Part shown: piece by piece, positions 1 to 9,972 of the stretch
Position numbering within the stretch: position 1 is the first letter of the stretch
Layout of the letters: the number at the start of each line of letters is the position of its first letter
NCBI RefSeq assembly: GCF_030294945.1
Contig: NZ_AP018448.1
Span: 2,046,001-2,110,000, forward strand
Origin: Streptomyces graminofaciens
GTDB lineage: Bacteria > Actinomycetota > Actinomycetes > Streptomycetales > Streptomycetaceae
Direction of reading: 5' to 3'
Length of the DNA: 64,000 nucleotides
Translations under genes and position numbers: made by a program
The notes under the pieces: generated by a model
Databases searched by the model: none
What the model was told of the DNA's origin: nothing
The model's input: the letters and a program-made list of their open reading frames with translations, nothing else

Positions 1-1582
1 CGCCCCCGATGAAGGGGGTGTCCACGTGCCCGAGAAGCCGCTGCAGTTCGCCGTCCAGTCCGCTCTGGAGCGGAGTCCCATCCGGTCCGAACGAATCGAT
101 CTCTTTCTCGCTCAGCAGCTTCTGCGTGCGCTCATGCACCGCCTTCACCTTGAGGATGCCGCTGTGGTCGTACTGGAACTGGATGGTGATCGCGTTAAGC
201 TGCGGATCCTGCTCGGGCTTGGGGAGCTTCACCTCCAGTTGGGCCAGCGGGAAAGCCCGGTCGCTATCTGCCGGGAAGCCCTTCTCGCCCTCGATGACCT
301 CGACCGTGACACTGGTGGCACCGGGCGCTGCCGGGGGAAACGTCTTCTCTCCCCGAGCGATGAGAGTTCGGTTTCGCTCAATGATGGGGAAAAAGCCCTT
401 CCGAGGCCCGGCGTCGAAGGCCGTGCCGAGGTCGTAGTTCGTGACGAGACTGAAGCGGTCGCGCTCAAGGTGGTTGTCGAGGGCAGCGGAGTAGATCGCC
501 GCCCCGCGGGCCACGGCCGTCATCGGGTGACAGAGTCTCGGGTCAACGATGCGGTCTGCGCCGAGGATGGTCCCGACCGCCTCGCGAGCCTCCGGAATCT
601 GCGAAGTACCGCCGATCATCAAGACAGCTTCGATGTCCTGCGCGTCAAACCCAAGGTCGCTCAGGCACTCCTCGATGGGCTGCATGGCGCGTTTGATCAG
701 CGGAGCGACGGCTGCGGCGTACTCCTCACGCGACACGGTGAGAGTCTTACCGAGTGCCGGCAGGTCGAAGGGCACTTCGCGTACATCGCGGCGCGATAGC
801 GCAATCTTCGTCAACTCGACGTCCCGACGCCAGCGGTTGCGCTCCCTCACCGTTAGCTTCTCCGGGACCTCTCCCAGCTTCGCAAGGAAGATACGAGCAA
901 GCGCCTCGTCGAACTCGAGTCCGCCCAGGGCCGCGATACCCCGGGAGCTCAGCTCGTCGAAGTTGCGACCGTCGTGTTCGAGGACCGTGACATCGATCGT
1001 GCCGCCGCCCCAGTCGAATATGAGGAAACGGCCCGCCCCCTCGTTGCCATTGGCGTACGAGATCGCTGCAGCGGTGGGCTCGTTGAGGAGCGCCTTGACC
1101 TTGATGCCTGCGAGCAGAGCCGCAGCACGGGTGCGGTAGCGCGCGCCTCCGGTGGCGTTGGCCGGCACTGTCACTACAGCCTCGGACAGGTCCAGAAGGT
1201 GGTTGTCCGCTGCGCTCTTCATCCGTGAGAAGAGGGCAGCAGCGGCCGTAGTGCTGCGGAATGGCTCGCCACCGATCCAGGCATGGTGCTCTTCGAGGTG
1301 AGGCGTGCCGGACTCGGTCTGCTCAGCGCCCGCCGAGCGCGTGCCGAGCATGCGCTTCACAGCATCGACGGGCTCCCCTGTGGTGGTCTTGGCGGCCCAC
1401 CCAAAGCAGAGCGTCCGCTGGAGGTCACGCACCGACATTACGGAGGGGAACAACTCCTCGAATTCAGGCTCCCGCCACTGGGCGGGGAGGTTTTCGCCGT
1501 CGATCGGCAGGACCTCTGTCTCCTCACCGGTCCACCGGGCAACGACCGAGTTGCTGGTACCGAAGTCGATTCCGTAGGTCAT
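1..1582 (-). CDS. Hsp70-family ATPase (C-terminus beyond the window)
   Basis: The frame is open from an ATG at 1582 to the left edge (about 527 codons), so the C-terminus is missing. The N-terminus has the Hsp70 phosphate-1 motif GIDFGTSNS (residues 4-12). The adenosine/connect region follows (VTVPANATGGARYRTRA, then LNEPTAAAISYA), then phosphate-2 (IFDWGGGTIDVTVLE). Downstream sequence has the beta-rich character of a substrate-binding domain. The start overlaps the stop of the 379-aa gene by ATGA and has AGGA upstream, so it is the last visible gene of a coupled operon. It is too divergent, and in the wrong context, to be housekeeping DnaK. I infer a dedicated chaperone ATPase working with the J-like protein and helicase of this operon. 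Confidence 0.9.
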   Translation of the reverse strand, partial: MTYGIDFGTSNSVVARWTGEETEVLPIDGENLPAQWREPEFEELFPSVMSVRDLQRTLCFGWAAKTTTGEPVDAVKRMLGTRSAGAEQTESGTPHLEEHHAWIGGEPFRSTTAAAALFSRMKSAADNHLLDLSEAVVTVPANATGGARYRTRAAALLAGIKVKALLNEPTAAAISYANGNEGAGRFLIFDWGGGTIDVTVLEHDGRNFDELSSRGIAALGGLEFDEALARIFLAKLGEVPEKLTVRERNRWRRDVELTKIALSRRDVREVPFDLPALGKTLTVSREEYAAAVAPLIKRAMQPIEECLSDLGFDAQDIEAVLMIGGTSQIPEAREAVGTILGADRIVDPRLCHPMTAVARGAAIYSAALDNHLERDRFSLVTNYDLGTAFDAGPRKGFFPIIERNRTLIARGEKTFPPAAPGATSVTVEVIEGEKGFPADSDRAFPLAQLEVKLPKPEQDPQLNAITIQFQYDHSGILKVKAVHERTQKLLSEKEIDSFGPDGTPLQSGLDGELQRLLGHVDTPFIGG

Positions 1583-2718
1583 TGCTTCCTCCCGACCGGC
1601 TTGTAGCCGCGGTACGCGACTTTGGCGAGCATCATCTTGGTGAAGCCACCGTGCGACTGCGTACCCGCGGCTGACGGTTCTTCGGCAACCTGCGGAGAGA
1701 TCTCCTGCGGCTCGTCCACGTTCTCCTGCGACGCGGACAGTTCCTCCTCCGCTTGGACGGCCACGGTCACGTGGCTGGCATTGGTAACCGTCGGCACTTC
1801 GGGCGCTGCCGGAGCGTCCGAACCGGGACTGGACACATCCCGCACGGAGGGATCCGACGCGGCAGTACCTCCGATGGCATCGGTCTCCGTGCCATCGTCC
1901 GCTTCGGCGGGCTCAGCACTGACGCCGTGCGGTAGAGCCGAATGGGCATGGCGTCGGCGGTCATGGACATTGACGCCGTTCCATGAGAGCCCCTGCACAG
2001 GGAGCGTGCGGACCCATCCTCGCTCGACGATGCGACCGGACTCACTATCGCTGTACGCCGGAGAAAGGAGTTCGTACTGGGGTCTGGAACCGGCGACGGC
2101 CGTGTCAGAACCGCCGTCGTCAGCCAGGTTGAAGGCCGCAAGGTCGTCGGTATCCGAGATGCGCCGCAGCCCTGCCTTAGAGATCTCCGTATCGATTCGG
2201 TTCCTCAGCTCCGAGAGGCTCCCGGCCTGGCTGGCCGCTCGGTCGATGACAGCGAGCTGAGCAAGGTGGAGCTGCCTGGTCCGCATGCCCTCGACAACAG
2301 CGGTCCGCAGGGCTTCAGCGACCTGGCGGCTTGCGGCGCGGATCGCCTGCGTGCGGCCGTCCTTATTGTTGTCTCCGTCTTCACCCGGCCTGAGGGCCGA
2401 CTCCGTGATCGTACGAAGGCCTTCCTGCATTGTCGGCTCGACCACCGCCAGGACGGACTTCAGCAGGGCAGCGGCATCGAAGGTGCCGGGCTCCACGCGG
2501 GGGTGGGCGCTCCCGGCAGTCCAGGGGCCCTTGGACAGAGCCCTGTGGTCCTGCTTCGTACGCTTCTCCACCGACGGCTCGTCCCCAGAGCGCTTGTTCG
2601 AGGCGGTAGCACCCGTCGGCTTCGGCTTCTTTCTCTTGGGCAAGTTGTGCTTCCCCGGAGGGGAAGCCTTGCTCTTCTTTCCTGACGGGTCGTGGGAGCC
2701 GTTGGGCTTACTGGTCAC
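1579..2718 (-). CDS. Hydrophilic protein of unknown function in the Hsp70/helicase operon (379 aa)
   Basis: I do not recognise this protein. The frame is open further upstream to 2961, but that part overlaps the J-like gene, so I chose the GTG at 2718, which overlaps that gene's stop by 11 bp. The first ~60 residues are rich in Lys, Ser and Pro and look disordered. A predicted helical middle follows (AALLKSVLAVVEPTMQEGL onward), with a low-complexity Ser/Glu/Ala-rich tail. There are no membrane segments or catalytic motifs I can name. Its place directly before the Hsp70 gene, coupled by ATGA, suggests an adaptor or exchange-factor role, but that is only inference. Confidence 0.75.
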   Translation of the reverse strand: MTSKPNGSHDPSGKKSKASPPGKHNLPKRKKPKPTGATASNKRSGDEPSVEKRTKQDHRALSKGPWTAGSAHPRVEPGTFDAAALLKSVLAVVEPTMQEGLRTITESALRPGEDGDNNKDGRTQAIRAASRQVAEALRTAVVEGMRTRQLHLAQLAVIDRAASQAGSLSELRNRIDTEISKAGLRRISDTDDLAAFNLADDGGSDTAVAGSRPQYELLSPAYSDSESGRIVERGWVRTLPVQGLSWNGVNVHDRRRHAHSALPHGVSAEPAEADDGTETDAIGGTAASDPSVRDVSSPGSDAPAAPEVPTVTNASHVTVAVQAEEELSASQENVDEPQEISPQVAEEPSAAGTQSHGGFTKMMLAKVAYRGYKPVGRKQ

Positions 2719-4531
2719 TGGGGCTGCTCTCTGGCACAAAGTGTTCGGGGTCTTCGGGCTCGGCAGGCAAACCGACATTGTGGCAGGCGTTGCAGACGAT
2801 GCCCCGGGCTGCCTCTGCCCTGGCGAATTCCTGCTCGTCTGCGTCCGGCTGAGGCGTCTGCCTCGGCATAGGAGCCCCACCGCGGCGGATGACAGACTCG
2901 TCGGCTCCGGGCAAGGCCCACTTCTCTGGGGCGAGGGGGACTGAGAAAGGCGGGATCTCACTGCGCCCGCGCTGGAAGCGCTCGATCGCGTCTTTCGCCT
3001 CGTTGACCTGTGCCTCTCCGTCGTCGTTGAGGGAACGGCGGAGCTGACGCCAGTGGTCCTTCCAGTCCTCGGCGTCGTCGGGGATGCCCAGGACGAGGTA
3101 CGGATTGAGCAGATGCGAACTGTCCGGGCGCCTGATCAACGCCCGCAGGATATTCCGATTCTCGTCGAGTCGGCGGCGAGCGCCGCCAGCAAGGCGGTCT
3201 TCCCTTGGCCCCTTGCCCGGCTGCGGCATGAGCGTGTCCAAGGCGTCGGTGTACCGGGGGCCGTCCGGCCCACCGACAGCCTGCACGTAGGCAAGGATGT
3301 TAAGCGCCTCCCAGCCGGCATCCGACCATGCCGTCGCGAGCACCGAGGCTTCGTTCAGAGCGGTCCTCATCAATGCCTGGTGCTTCTTGCTGTCCCCGTA
3401 CAGCGATGCCCGGTGTGCCATGCGAACGGCGCGCTGCAGCCGTCTCACCAGGAGCCAGGGGCCGAAGGTGCGGTCGCGTCGGACGTTGACTGCGGCTTGG
3501 GGCACGAGTTTCTCAAGCGCACCCCACAGCCACTTCTGGTCCTGGAGGGCAGGCGGTATCTGTCCCGACTGACGGGCCTTCGTAAGGGCTGCGGCCAGCT
3601 CGCGATCCGTCGGAGGAAGGCTGTGAAGGTCCTCCTGGAGTACGGAGCTGTCGCCGACTGCCAATCGGCTGCGGAACTGTCGCCGGGCCAGTTCGCCCTC
3701 CCAGCCGAGTTCCTCGAGGTCTTCCTGGTCCAGATCCGTCGGTGCGAGGCGAGCCCGGATGTACAGCGCGCGCTGGCCAGAGCCTGGGAGCGGCCTGTGG
3801 ACGAGACGCCGGCGGTCGATCAGATCGTCGACGACGGGCAGGGGCAGCGCTACCGCAAGGGCATGCTCCCGCTCGGCAGGTATCTTGCTGTACTCGACCC
3901 GCTCTGCGTCCCGGTAGAGCCACCACGCCTCTTCGGCAGCGAGCACGGACGGTGCGGCGTCGGAGTCGTCCATGTCAGAAATCCGATTCGGCTTCTTGTC
4001 CAAGAGCGCCTGCGCGCGCACGGTGAGCCGGGGCGTGAGCAGGCAGAGCCCGGAGCCGTGCACCTGCCGGAGCAGGCCGACCGCCCTGACTGGAGGCAGC
4101 GTGCGCATGGTGCTGGCTACGGCGCGGGCCAACACGTCGGCGGACATGCCTTCCCTCTCACCTTCCAGCGCCGAGGCAGGGTACCCCTCAGCACGGCAGT
4201 AGGCCGCGACGGCTTCAACAGCCGCCAGTGCGGCGCGCCAGCTCTCCGTGGAAGTGAAACCCGTTGGCAGCTCCGCCGGGGGTGCCACTGCCTCACGGGG
4301 TTCACTGCTCGACGGGCGGTCCGCTGAGGTCACCGGCATTCCGCCGACAGGAACGCCTACCTGCACCGGACGGCGCAGCGGGGCGAGCTCGCCCCGCTCG
4401 CGCGCCGCCGCCAGCGCAGCGCGGCGTCGGCGTTCACGCTCGCGCAGCTCTTCCAGAGTCGGCGGAGCGGCCGGATCTGGATCTGGGTCTGGATCTGCTC
4501 CAGTGGGATGGGAGAACATCGCCCCTGTCAC
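2708..4531 (-). CDS. J-domain-like protein lacking HPD, zinc-knuckle C-terminus (607 aa)
   Basis: Starts at a GTG whose GTGA overlaps the helicase stop. An Asp-Pro repeat and charged N-terminus (residues 1-60) precede a mostly helical body that I cannot assign. Residues ~475-520 read NPYLVLGIPDDAEDW, a W-x(2)-LRR segment, then VNEAKDAIERF. This has the layout of a J domain (YxxLGI, basic helix II, N-E-A-x-x-x-I in helix III). The HPD tripeptide that normally stimulates Hsp70 is absent; LNDDGE lies there instead. The C-terminus carries CNAC, possibly half a zinc site. Because an Hsp70 is two genes downstream, I infer a degenerate J-type partner. The similarity is short and needs a profile or structure test. 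Confidence 0.75.
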   Translation of the reverse strand: MTGAMFSHPTGADPDPDPDPAAPPTLEELRERERRRRAALAAARERGELAPLRRPVQVGVPVGGMPVTSADRPSSSEPREAVAPPAELPTGFTSTESWRAALAAVEAVAAYCRAEGYPASALEGEREGMSADVLARAVASTMRTLPPVRAVGLLRQVHGSGLCLLTPRLTVRAQALLDKKPNRISDMDDSDAAPSVLAAEEAWWLYRDAERVEYSKIPAEREHALAVALPLPVVDDLIDRRRLVHRPLPGSGQRALYIRARLAPTDLDQEDLEELGWEGELARRQFRSRLAVGDSSVLQEDLHSLPPTDRELAAALTKARQSGQIPPALQDQKWLWGALEKLVPQAAVNVRRDRTFGPWLLVRRLQRAVRMAHRASLYGDSKKHQALMRTALNEASVLATAWSDAGWEALNILAYVQAVGGPDGPRYTDALDTLMPQPGKGPREDRLAGGARRRLDENRNILRALIRRPDSSHLLNPYLVLGIPDDAEDWKDHWRQLRRSLNDDGEAQVNEAKDAIERFQRGRSEIPPFSVPLAPEKWALPGADESVIRRGGAPMPRQTPQPDADEQEFARAEAARGIVCNACHNVGLPAEPEDPEHFVPESSPSDQ

Positions 4532-7500
4532 AAGTCCTCCGAGTACTCAACAAGCTCGCTCGTAACGGCGGCCGGGGTGCGGTCGAGGCAATAGGCATCC
4601 ACGAAGGCCACAGTCTCAGCCAACCCGTTCTCTTCAACGAAGTCCGCGTATTTCTGCAGGCGAGGTGCTATGCAGTCAGGGGCGGCAGCCTCGAGCGGGT
4701 GCTTGACGACGATCGCGACAGGCTCTTCGGAGACCTCGGACTCGGCCAGAAGAGCCATGGGCCCTACGGGTGTATGCCGGATTTCAACAAGGATCTCTGT
4801 CCGGTCTTCGGTCCACCGCCGCAGCAGGAGCTCGTGATGGGCGATGTCGACGGACAGCTCTCTGCCTCGGAGTGTGCCGACGAGGTCGCGGGCGAGCCGC
4901 CAGTCGAGCAGGGGATGGAGCCGCATGTTGGAGTAGTCGCGGAGGCAGCGGTAGCACGAGCCGCTGCAGTTCGCTGCGTGTTGGCCACTGAGCCTATGCA
5001 GGTATGCGTCGACGGCGCCGAGGAACTCGCCAATCCGGTCGGCTGATCCAAGGTGTGTGCTGAAGCCAGCGCCATTCTCCAGGCTGTCCGCGAGGTAGGC
5101 CAGGACCGGAGAGACCGCGGAGGATGCCGAGCCGTGGATACCGCTGAGCAATTCCTCTGGTTGGACGTCGAGCATGGGGGCGGCGGCCCGCCTGAGCAAG
5201 GCAGCCAAGGAGTACCAGGCTGCGCGGCGGCCGTGGTAGGCGTCGGGGAAACCGTACAGCTGGTCTGATTTGGCCATGTCGAAACGCAGGCCGCGTGCAG
5301 GGTCGAGCGGAGCACGTGCACCAAGGAAGAGCATGTCGGTGTGCTCGGTCGCACCAAGAGCGGTCTCGAGGTCCGGCACGGCCCGAGGATTCTCGACAGC
5401 GTAGTACCCCTTCCACGGGGAGCCCGCCTTCTTGAAGCGGAACATGCGACCGCCGTTGTTGTTGATCGTGTAGCGGTCACCGCTTCCGCAATGCACCACC
5501 AGCCAGTCGTCGGCGTCACGGTCAACTCGCGGTGCGCCTTTCTCGAGGTCGGCAGCTGTGCGCGTGCTCAAGCCGCCTCCGCCCCACTCTCGTACGCCGT
5601 CGTAGTCCCGGGCCTTGCCTGCCCTGAATCCGGCTGGCTCGCGGAACGGAAAAGCGGTGTAGCTCCGGCCTGAGGCGCCGCAGGCAGGACACACCGTGGG
5701 CACGTCGTCCTCGTTCAGGGGCTCAATGTGAGCACAACGGCGGCACATAGCGACCATGCGCTCCGGGCCGAAGGGCTCCTCAGCGGGCTTCGGACTGCGT
5801 CCGCCTGGTGTGAAGGAGACGACTCCAATCGACTGCTGCAGTCGGCCGTCCCGCGGCGTCTCGGCGCCGGGCGCGAACCTGGAGAGTGCCACGGCCAGGT
5901 CGCGGTTGATGGCTCCGGGCGGCGGCCAGGGGAAGTTCTGCTGGGGAAGCTCGGTGTACAGGAGCCGGGCGCGGGTGGGGAAGCCGAACATGGGCAGAAG
6001 GCCAGACTCCGCCAGGCGCTGGCTAAGGTCCGGGTGACCGGTTTTGCCTTCTGCGGCCTTGTCTACCTGGTCCAGGAGCTCCTTGATACAGGTCATGGGG
6101 TCGATCGAAGCGACCGGTTCGGGAGTGGAAGCCTGCAGGGCCAGAGCTGCAGATTCTATTTTCTGCTGGTGGGTGTCGACCCACTGGCAGACCGCTGCAC
6201 GGTGGGCGGACCAGTCCTCGGACAGCCCGAACTGGCCGTGGATGTTCCGCGTCATGTCGACTTCCTCGTCGGTACTCCCTGCGGTCAGGGCGGCGAATGC
6301 CTGGCGCAAGACTTCGCCGAGGAACACGCGTTTGAAGATGGAAGGCATGCCCAGGGCAAGATAGGGGGGCGGTGTAGGAGCGTTCGTGATCTCCTCGGGG
6401 CGGGCGAAGTAGTGCTCGTCGTGGCTCCGCCCTCGGCAGACAGTGAGGGCGGTGGCTGCCGGGCTGTCGCGGCGGCCCGCCCGCCCGACCCGCTGTTGGT
6501 AGTTGAAGCGGGTGGGCGGCATATCGGCGAGGAGCACCGTGTTGAGGGAGCCGACGTCGACTCCGGCCTCCATCGTTGTCGTCACCGAGAGCACTTCGAT
6601 GCCGTCGGCTTCCCGGATGTCATCCTCTCCGAGAAATACGTTCTGGAAGCGGCTCTGCCGCGACTGTGCGTCGAGGCGGTCGGTCTGGCCGGTCAGCTCA
6701 GCCGTACGCAGGGGGAAGTTCCCGGTTCGGTTCCTGGCCTTCCACGCGTAGTAGTCCTCGTTGAGCACCCCGGTAAAGCGCTCGGGTTCCGCAGGGAGTT
6801 CGGTGCGGCACTTCGTGCAGATTCCCGTGCCGGGGTGGAGGTGGGGCCGACGGCAGTTTCGGCAGGACCAGACCCGGCCATCGCCGGGACGAAGCGCGAC
6901 CTTGGCCGGGTCGATGGTGTACTGGACCACGGCCGGGCCCCAAGCTGCCAGTACGCGGTCTGCGATCACATCGACGTCCAGACCGTCGCGGTCGGCGATG
7001 TGCTTCCAGTACCGAAACAATGGGGCCGGCGGCTTCTCCGATGCGGCGCGAACCCCGGAGAAACGGCGCATGTGTCCGAGAATCCGCAGGCTACAGCGCG
7101 CTCGCGCCTCGTCGGATCCCGTCGGCAGATCAAGCAGCCCACGATCACCGACTAGGCTGAGCCAGCCGAGCCCGAGAGACTCGAAGTCACGGCCCGCGCT
7201 GGAGAAGAGCCCGTTGAGGAACTCCCAACCCAGGTTCTCTTCGATACGGGCGAGGAATTCATCCTGCTCCGGGGTCAGACCCGCCTTTATCGTCCGATCG
7301 CCAGCCCAGTTGAACAGCGACGTCCACGCGATACCGCCTCGCTCCTGAAGCGAGGCTGCAGGACCGCCCGGGTTAGTGCCGTGATCGAGGAGGAGCCCTC
7401 GCATGTCGTACTGAAGATCCTTCAGGGACGGCAGGTTGCCGATGACTGCTTCGAGTTCCGGCTGCTTCTCCGGTTCTGCTGCGATGTCGTCGGTCAGGAT

Positions 7501-9972
7501 ATCCTTGAGTGCGGCGAACTCCCGGGGGTGACGGCCCCGGAGCCGCCGCACAGCCTCCTTGACTTCGTCACGGTCCACCGCGTCCCTGGCATAGAACGCC
7601 TTGACCAGCTGAAGGTCGGCGTACGGGTCTCCCTGCTCCGTCACCGCCTGAGCTGTCAAGAGGCGCAGGAGGTCCTGATAGTGGCGCAGGGCGAGGCCAC
7701 TCGCGAGCTCGGAGGCGTCGTCGCGGCTATCCGAGAACGCAATGATCTTTCGTCCGCCGTCTGGCATGTGCCCGAGAACCTCGGTGGTGAGCACCTGGTT
7801 GATCTTGTAGAAACCGGTGCGCATGCGGCGCACCGGGGCCATGCGGAGCCGGGCTGGGTCCTCCAGGCCGATCCACTTACCGTCCCGCGTCCTTTTGAGC
7901 TCCCAGTCGTCACCGCAGGCCGGACACCGGGTCGGGAACGGTCTCAGGCCTCTGAGATCGACAGCAGGCTTCCCGTCCTTCATATTGGGGACCACGTGGA
8001 AAGACCAACCGGTGTAGTGTGCCTTGTCGTTGGCGAGGCGGCCGGTGCCCGGTTGGTAACGGCTCTCCCGGAACTCGAAAGTGACGCCCGGGCCATTGTT
8101 GGACTCCGAGGCGGTCCAGTCACGGCTGTTCAGTCCAAGTGCGGATTGTCGGGGCCAATAGACCACGTAGTTACCCGCATTCGCAGTTCCGCTGATCTCT
8201 TCAGGCAGGAGGTCGAAGTCGGGGAAGTCCGTGTGCAGGGCTCCGCGAAATCTCTTCTTCTCGGTGGCCGAGGGGGTGGTGAAGCCGCCGAGCATCAAGT
8301 CACCGCAGTTCTGGCAGTGCAGGAGCTCAAGCACTCGTGCTCCGCAGGTGCACCGGGAAGCCGGTTCACGGAACAGTCGGCCGACTCGCCGCCGGGGATC
8401 CCTGCCGCCGGGGACATCCTGGCATTCCGGGTCAGAGCACGCCCAGATGCCATCGATGTTGCGGAAGAACATGTGGGCCCTGAGCTTGGGCAGGGCAGGG
8501 TTGTCCGCCATGCCCAGTGCCCGGAGGACCCCGCGGAGGGCCTTCCCTTGTGCATCTGCGTCAGTGAGCCTTGGAAACAACGCTGCGGCGAGCTCAGGCA
8601 TGGCGACGGCACGTGGCTTGCCGTCGGGTGCGAGCGCCAGAGCCAGCGCGTCGGCAGCTCCAGTCTCAGAAAGGAGTGCGCCCGCCTCACCAGCGGACAG
8701 GGCCGACTCAGCCGCACGGGCGAGGGCTGGGGCCTGAGTGGTCAGGTCCGTAGGCCGGACAGCGGGCAGGACAAGGCTGCCGGGGATGACCTTGTGACGC
8801 CCCCGAGGCAGTGCGAAGAACGACTCGAGGAAGTCGTCGTCGCGCCCTCCCACCAGCGACGCGGACGCAGCTAGGACGCGGAACTTCTCCGGCGCGTCGT
8901 CAAGCCCCAGGCGATGGCGCAGGTTCCGCAACAGGTAGGCGACCTCGGTGCCCGCAGTTCCTCGGTACATGTGGAGCTCGTCGAGGACCAGGGTGAAACG
9001 GGCACCGGGAGTGCTGTGCAGCCAGCGCCTGGTGGACTCGAAGATCGGTGCTTCCTGCGGGCGGAGGAGCATGATGTTGAGCATCGAGTAGTTCGTGACC
9101 AGGATGTCTGGCGCGGCGGCCTGCATGTCCCAGCGTGCGTGCATCTCGGCGCCACCGATGCGAGGGATGAATTCGTGCGCGTCTGCCCCGGCCCGCCGCT
9201 GACGCGCGTCGAGGGCCTGCATGTATGTGCGCAGCCGGCTCCGGGCGGGATAAGAGTCCCTGTTCCCTGGCACGGGGGTGGCCCCGGTGTACCGGCCGAA
9301 GTAGAAGCGGTGTCCCGCGCGGTTCCGGTCCAGCCACGCACGGGCGGGATCGCTGTCGAGGGCCCGGCGCAGGCGGACCAGCTGGTCGTCCGCGAGTGCG
9401 TTCGTGGGGTAGAGAACGAGCGCGCGCACCGCAGATCGGTGCCCTATTTCAGACTCTCGACTCGGCATGTACTCGCCGTTCCCCCGCCACCAGGTCGGAG
9501 CAGGTCTCCCACCCCCGGTCCAGCGCGCGGACTCGGCAACGAGATCGGCGATGACCGGGAGTATGAACGCCTCGGTCTTGCCGGCACCGGTTCCCGCCGT
9601 GACAACGAAGTCGCGGCCTTCGCCGCAGGCAGCCAGCAGCGCCTCGTGCTGGTGCCAGTAGAGGCTATCCACCCCGTCCGGAAGGGCGAACTTGGCGAAC
9701 GCTGCAGCCTGGGGATGGGCTGAGGCCGCACGGAAAGATTCCTCAACGGAGACACCGCTCGTGGCGTATTGCGGCCGGAGCTCCAGCAGCGGCTGGCGCC
9801 AGGCGCCGCCGTCCGTGTCCAGGAGCGAGCGACGCTCCTTCATAATGGAGACGTCGTCGACGCCGAACGGGGTGTCGTAGTAGCGCATCAGGGCACGCCG
9901 CAGCTCATCGAAGATGCCGGGGATATCGGCGCTCATCTGGGTCGGCGCCAACCCGCTCGGGTCCGTCATCAC
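4528..9972 (-). CDS. Giant superfamily 2 DEAD/DEAH-type helicase with DUF1998-like C-terminus (1814 aa)
   Basis: Walker A is TAGTGAGKT (residues ~125-133). Motif Ia is LVLYPTNALADDQ, motif II is LVLDELHMYRG (a DELH box), and motif VI is RVGRAGRRD after TTTMEAGVDVG. Several Cys pairs punctuate the protein (CTCGAR, CQNCGD, CPACGDDW, CRNCRRP, CTKCRTE, CRRCAH, CPACGASG). The C-terminal NCSGSCYRCLRDYSNMRLH is a DUF1998/MrfA-type zinc cluster. Helicases of this build occur in DISARM (DrmA/DrmB), Druantia (DruE), Dpd and MrfA repair. The gene may start at GTG 9972 or ATG 9969; both touch the upstream stop. It is the likely DNA-translocating engine of the chaperone-linked operon and differs from the second giant helicase at 16.4-23.2 kb. 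Confidence 0.92.
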   Translation of the reverse strand: MMTDPSGLAPTQMSADIPGIFDELRRALMRYYDTPFGVDDVSIMKERRSLLDTDGGAWRQPLLELRPQYATSGVSVEESFRAASAHPQAAAFAKFALPDGVDSLYWHQHEALLAACGEGRDFVVTAGTGAGKTEAFILPVIADLVAESARWTGGGRPAPTWWRGNGEYMPSRESEIGHRSAVRALVLYPTNALADDQLVRLRRALDSDPARAWLDRNRAGHRFYFGRYTGATPVPGNRDSYPARSRLRTYMQALDARQRRAGADAHEFIPRIGGAEMHARWDMQAAAPDILVTNYSMLNIMLLRPQEAPIFESTRRWLHSTPGARFTLVLDELHMYRGTAGTEVAYLLRNLRHRLGLDDAPEKFRVLAASASLVGGRDDDFLESFFALPRGRHKVIPGSLVLPAVRPTDLTTQAPALARAAESALSAGEAGALLSETGAADALALALAPDGKPRAVAMPELAAALFPRLTDADAQGKALRGVLRALGMADNPALPKLRAHMFFRNIDGIWACSDPECQDVPGGRDPRRRVGRLFREPASRCTCGARVLELLHCQNCGDLMLGGFTTPSATEKKRFRGALHTDFPDFDLLPEEISGTANAGNYVVYWPRQSALGLNSRDWTASESNNGPGVTFEFRESRYQPGTGRLANDKAHYTGWSFHVVPNMKDGKPAVDLRGLRPFPTRCPACGDDWELKRTRDGKWIGLEDPARLRMAPVRRMRTGFYKINQVLTTEVLGHMPDGGRKIIAFSDSRDDASELASGLALRHYQDLLRLLTAQAVTEQGDPYADLQLVKAFYARDAVDRDEVKEAVRRLRGRHPREFAALKDILTDDIAAEPEKQPELEAVIGNLPSLKDLQYDMRGLLLDHGTNPGGPAASLQERGGIAWTSLFNWAGDRTIKAGLTPEQDEFLARIEENLGWEFLNGLFSSAGRDFESLGLGWLSLVGDRGLLDLPTGSDEARARCSLRILGHMRRFSGVRAASEKPPAPLFRYWKHIADRDGLDVDVIADRVLAAWGPAVVQYTIDPAKVALRPGDGRVWSCRNCRRPHLHPGTGICTKCRTELPAEPERFTGVLNEDYYAWKARNRTGNFPLRTAELTGQTDRLDAQSRQSRFQNVFLGEDDIREADGIEVLSVTTTMEAGVDVGSLNTVLLADMPPTRFNYQQRVGRAGRRDSPAATALTVCRGRSHDEHYFARPEEITNAPTPPPYLALGMPSIFKRVFLGEVLRQAFAALTAGSTDEEVDMTRNIHGQFGLSEDWSAHRAAVCQWVDTHQQKIESAALALQASTPEPVASIDPMTCIKELLDQVDKAAEGKTGHPDLSQRLAESGLLPMFGFPTRARLLYTELPQQNFPWPPPGAINRDLAVALSRFAPGAETPRDGRLQQSIGVVSFTPGGRSPKPAEEPFGPERMVAMCRRCAHIEPLNEDDVPTVCPACGASGRSYTAFPFREPAGFRAGKARDYDGVREWGGGGLSTRTAADLEKGAPRVDRDADDWLVVHCGSGDRYTINNNGGRMFRFKKAGSPWKGYYAVENPRAVPDLETALGATEHTDMLFLGARAPLDPARGLRFDMAKSDQLYGFPDAYHGRRAAWYSLAALLRRAAAPMLDVQPEELLSGIHGSASSAVSPVLAYLADSLENGAGFSTHLGSADRIGEFLGAVDAYLHRLSGQHAANCSGSCYRCLRDYSNMRLHPLLDWRLARDLVGTLRGRELSVDIAHHELLLRRWTEDRTEILVEIRHTPVGPMALLAESEVSEEPVAIVVKHPLEAAAPDCIAPRLQKYADFVEENGLAETVAFVDAYCLDRTPAAVTSELVEYSEDL

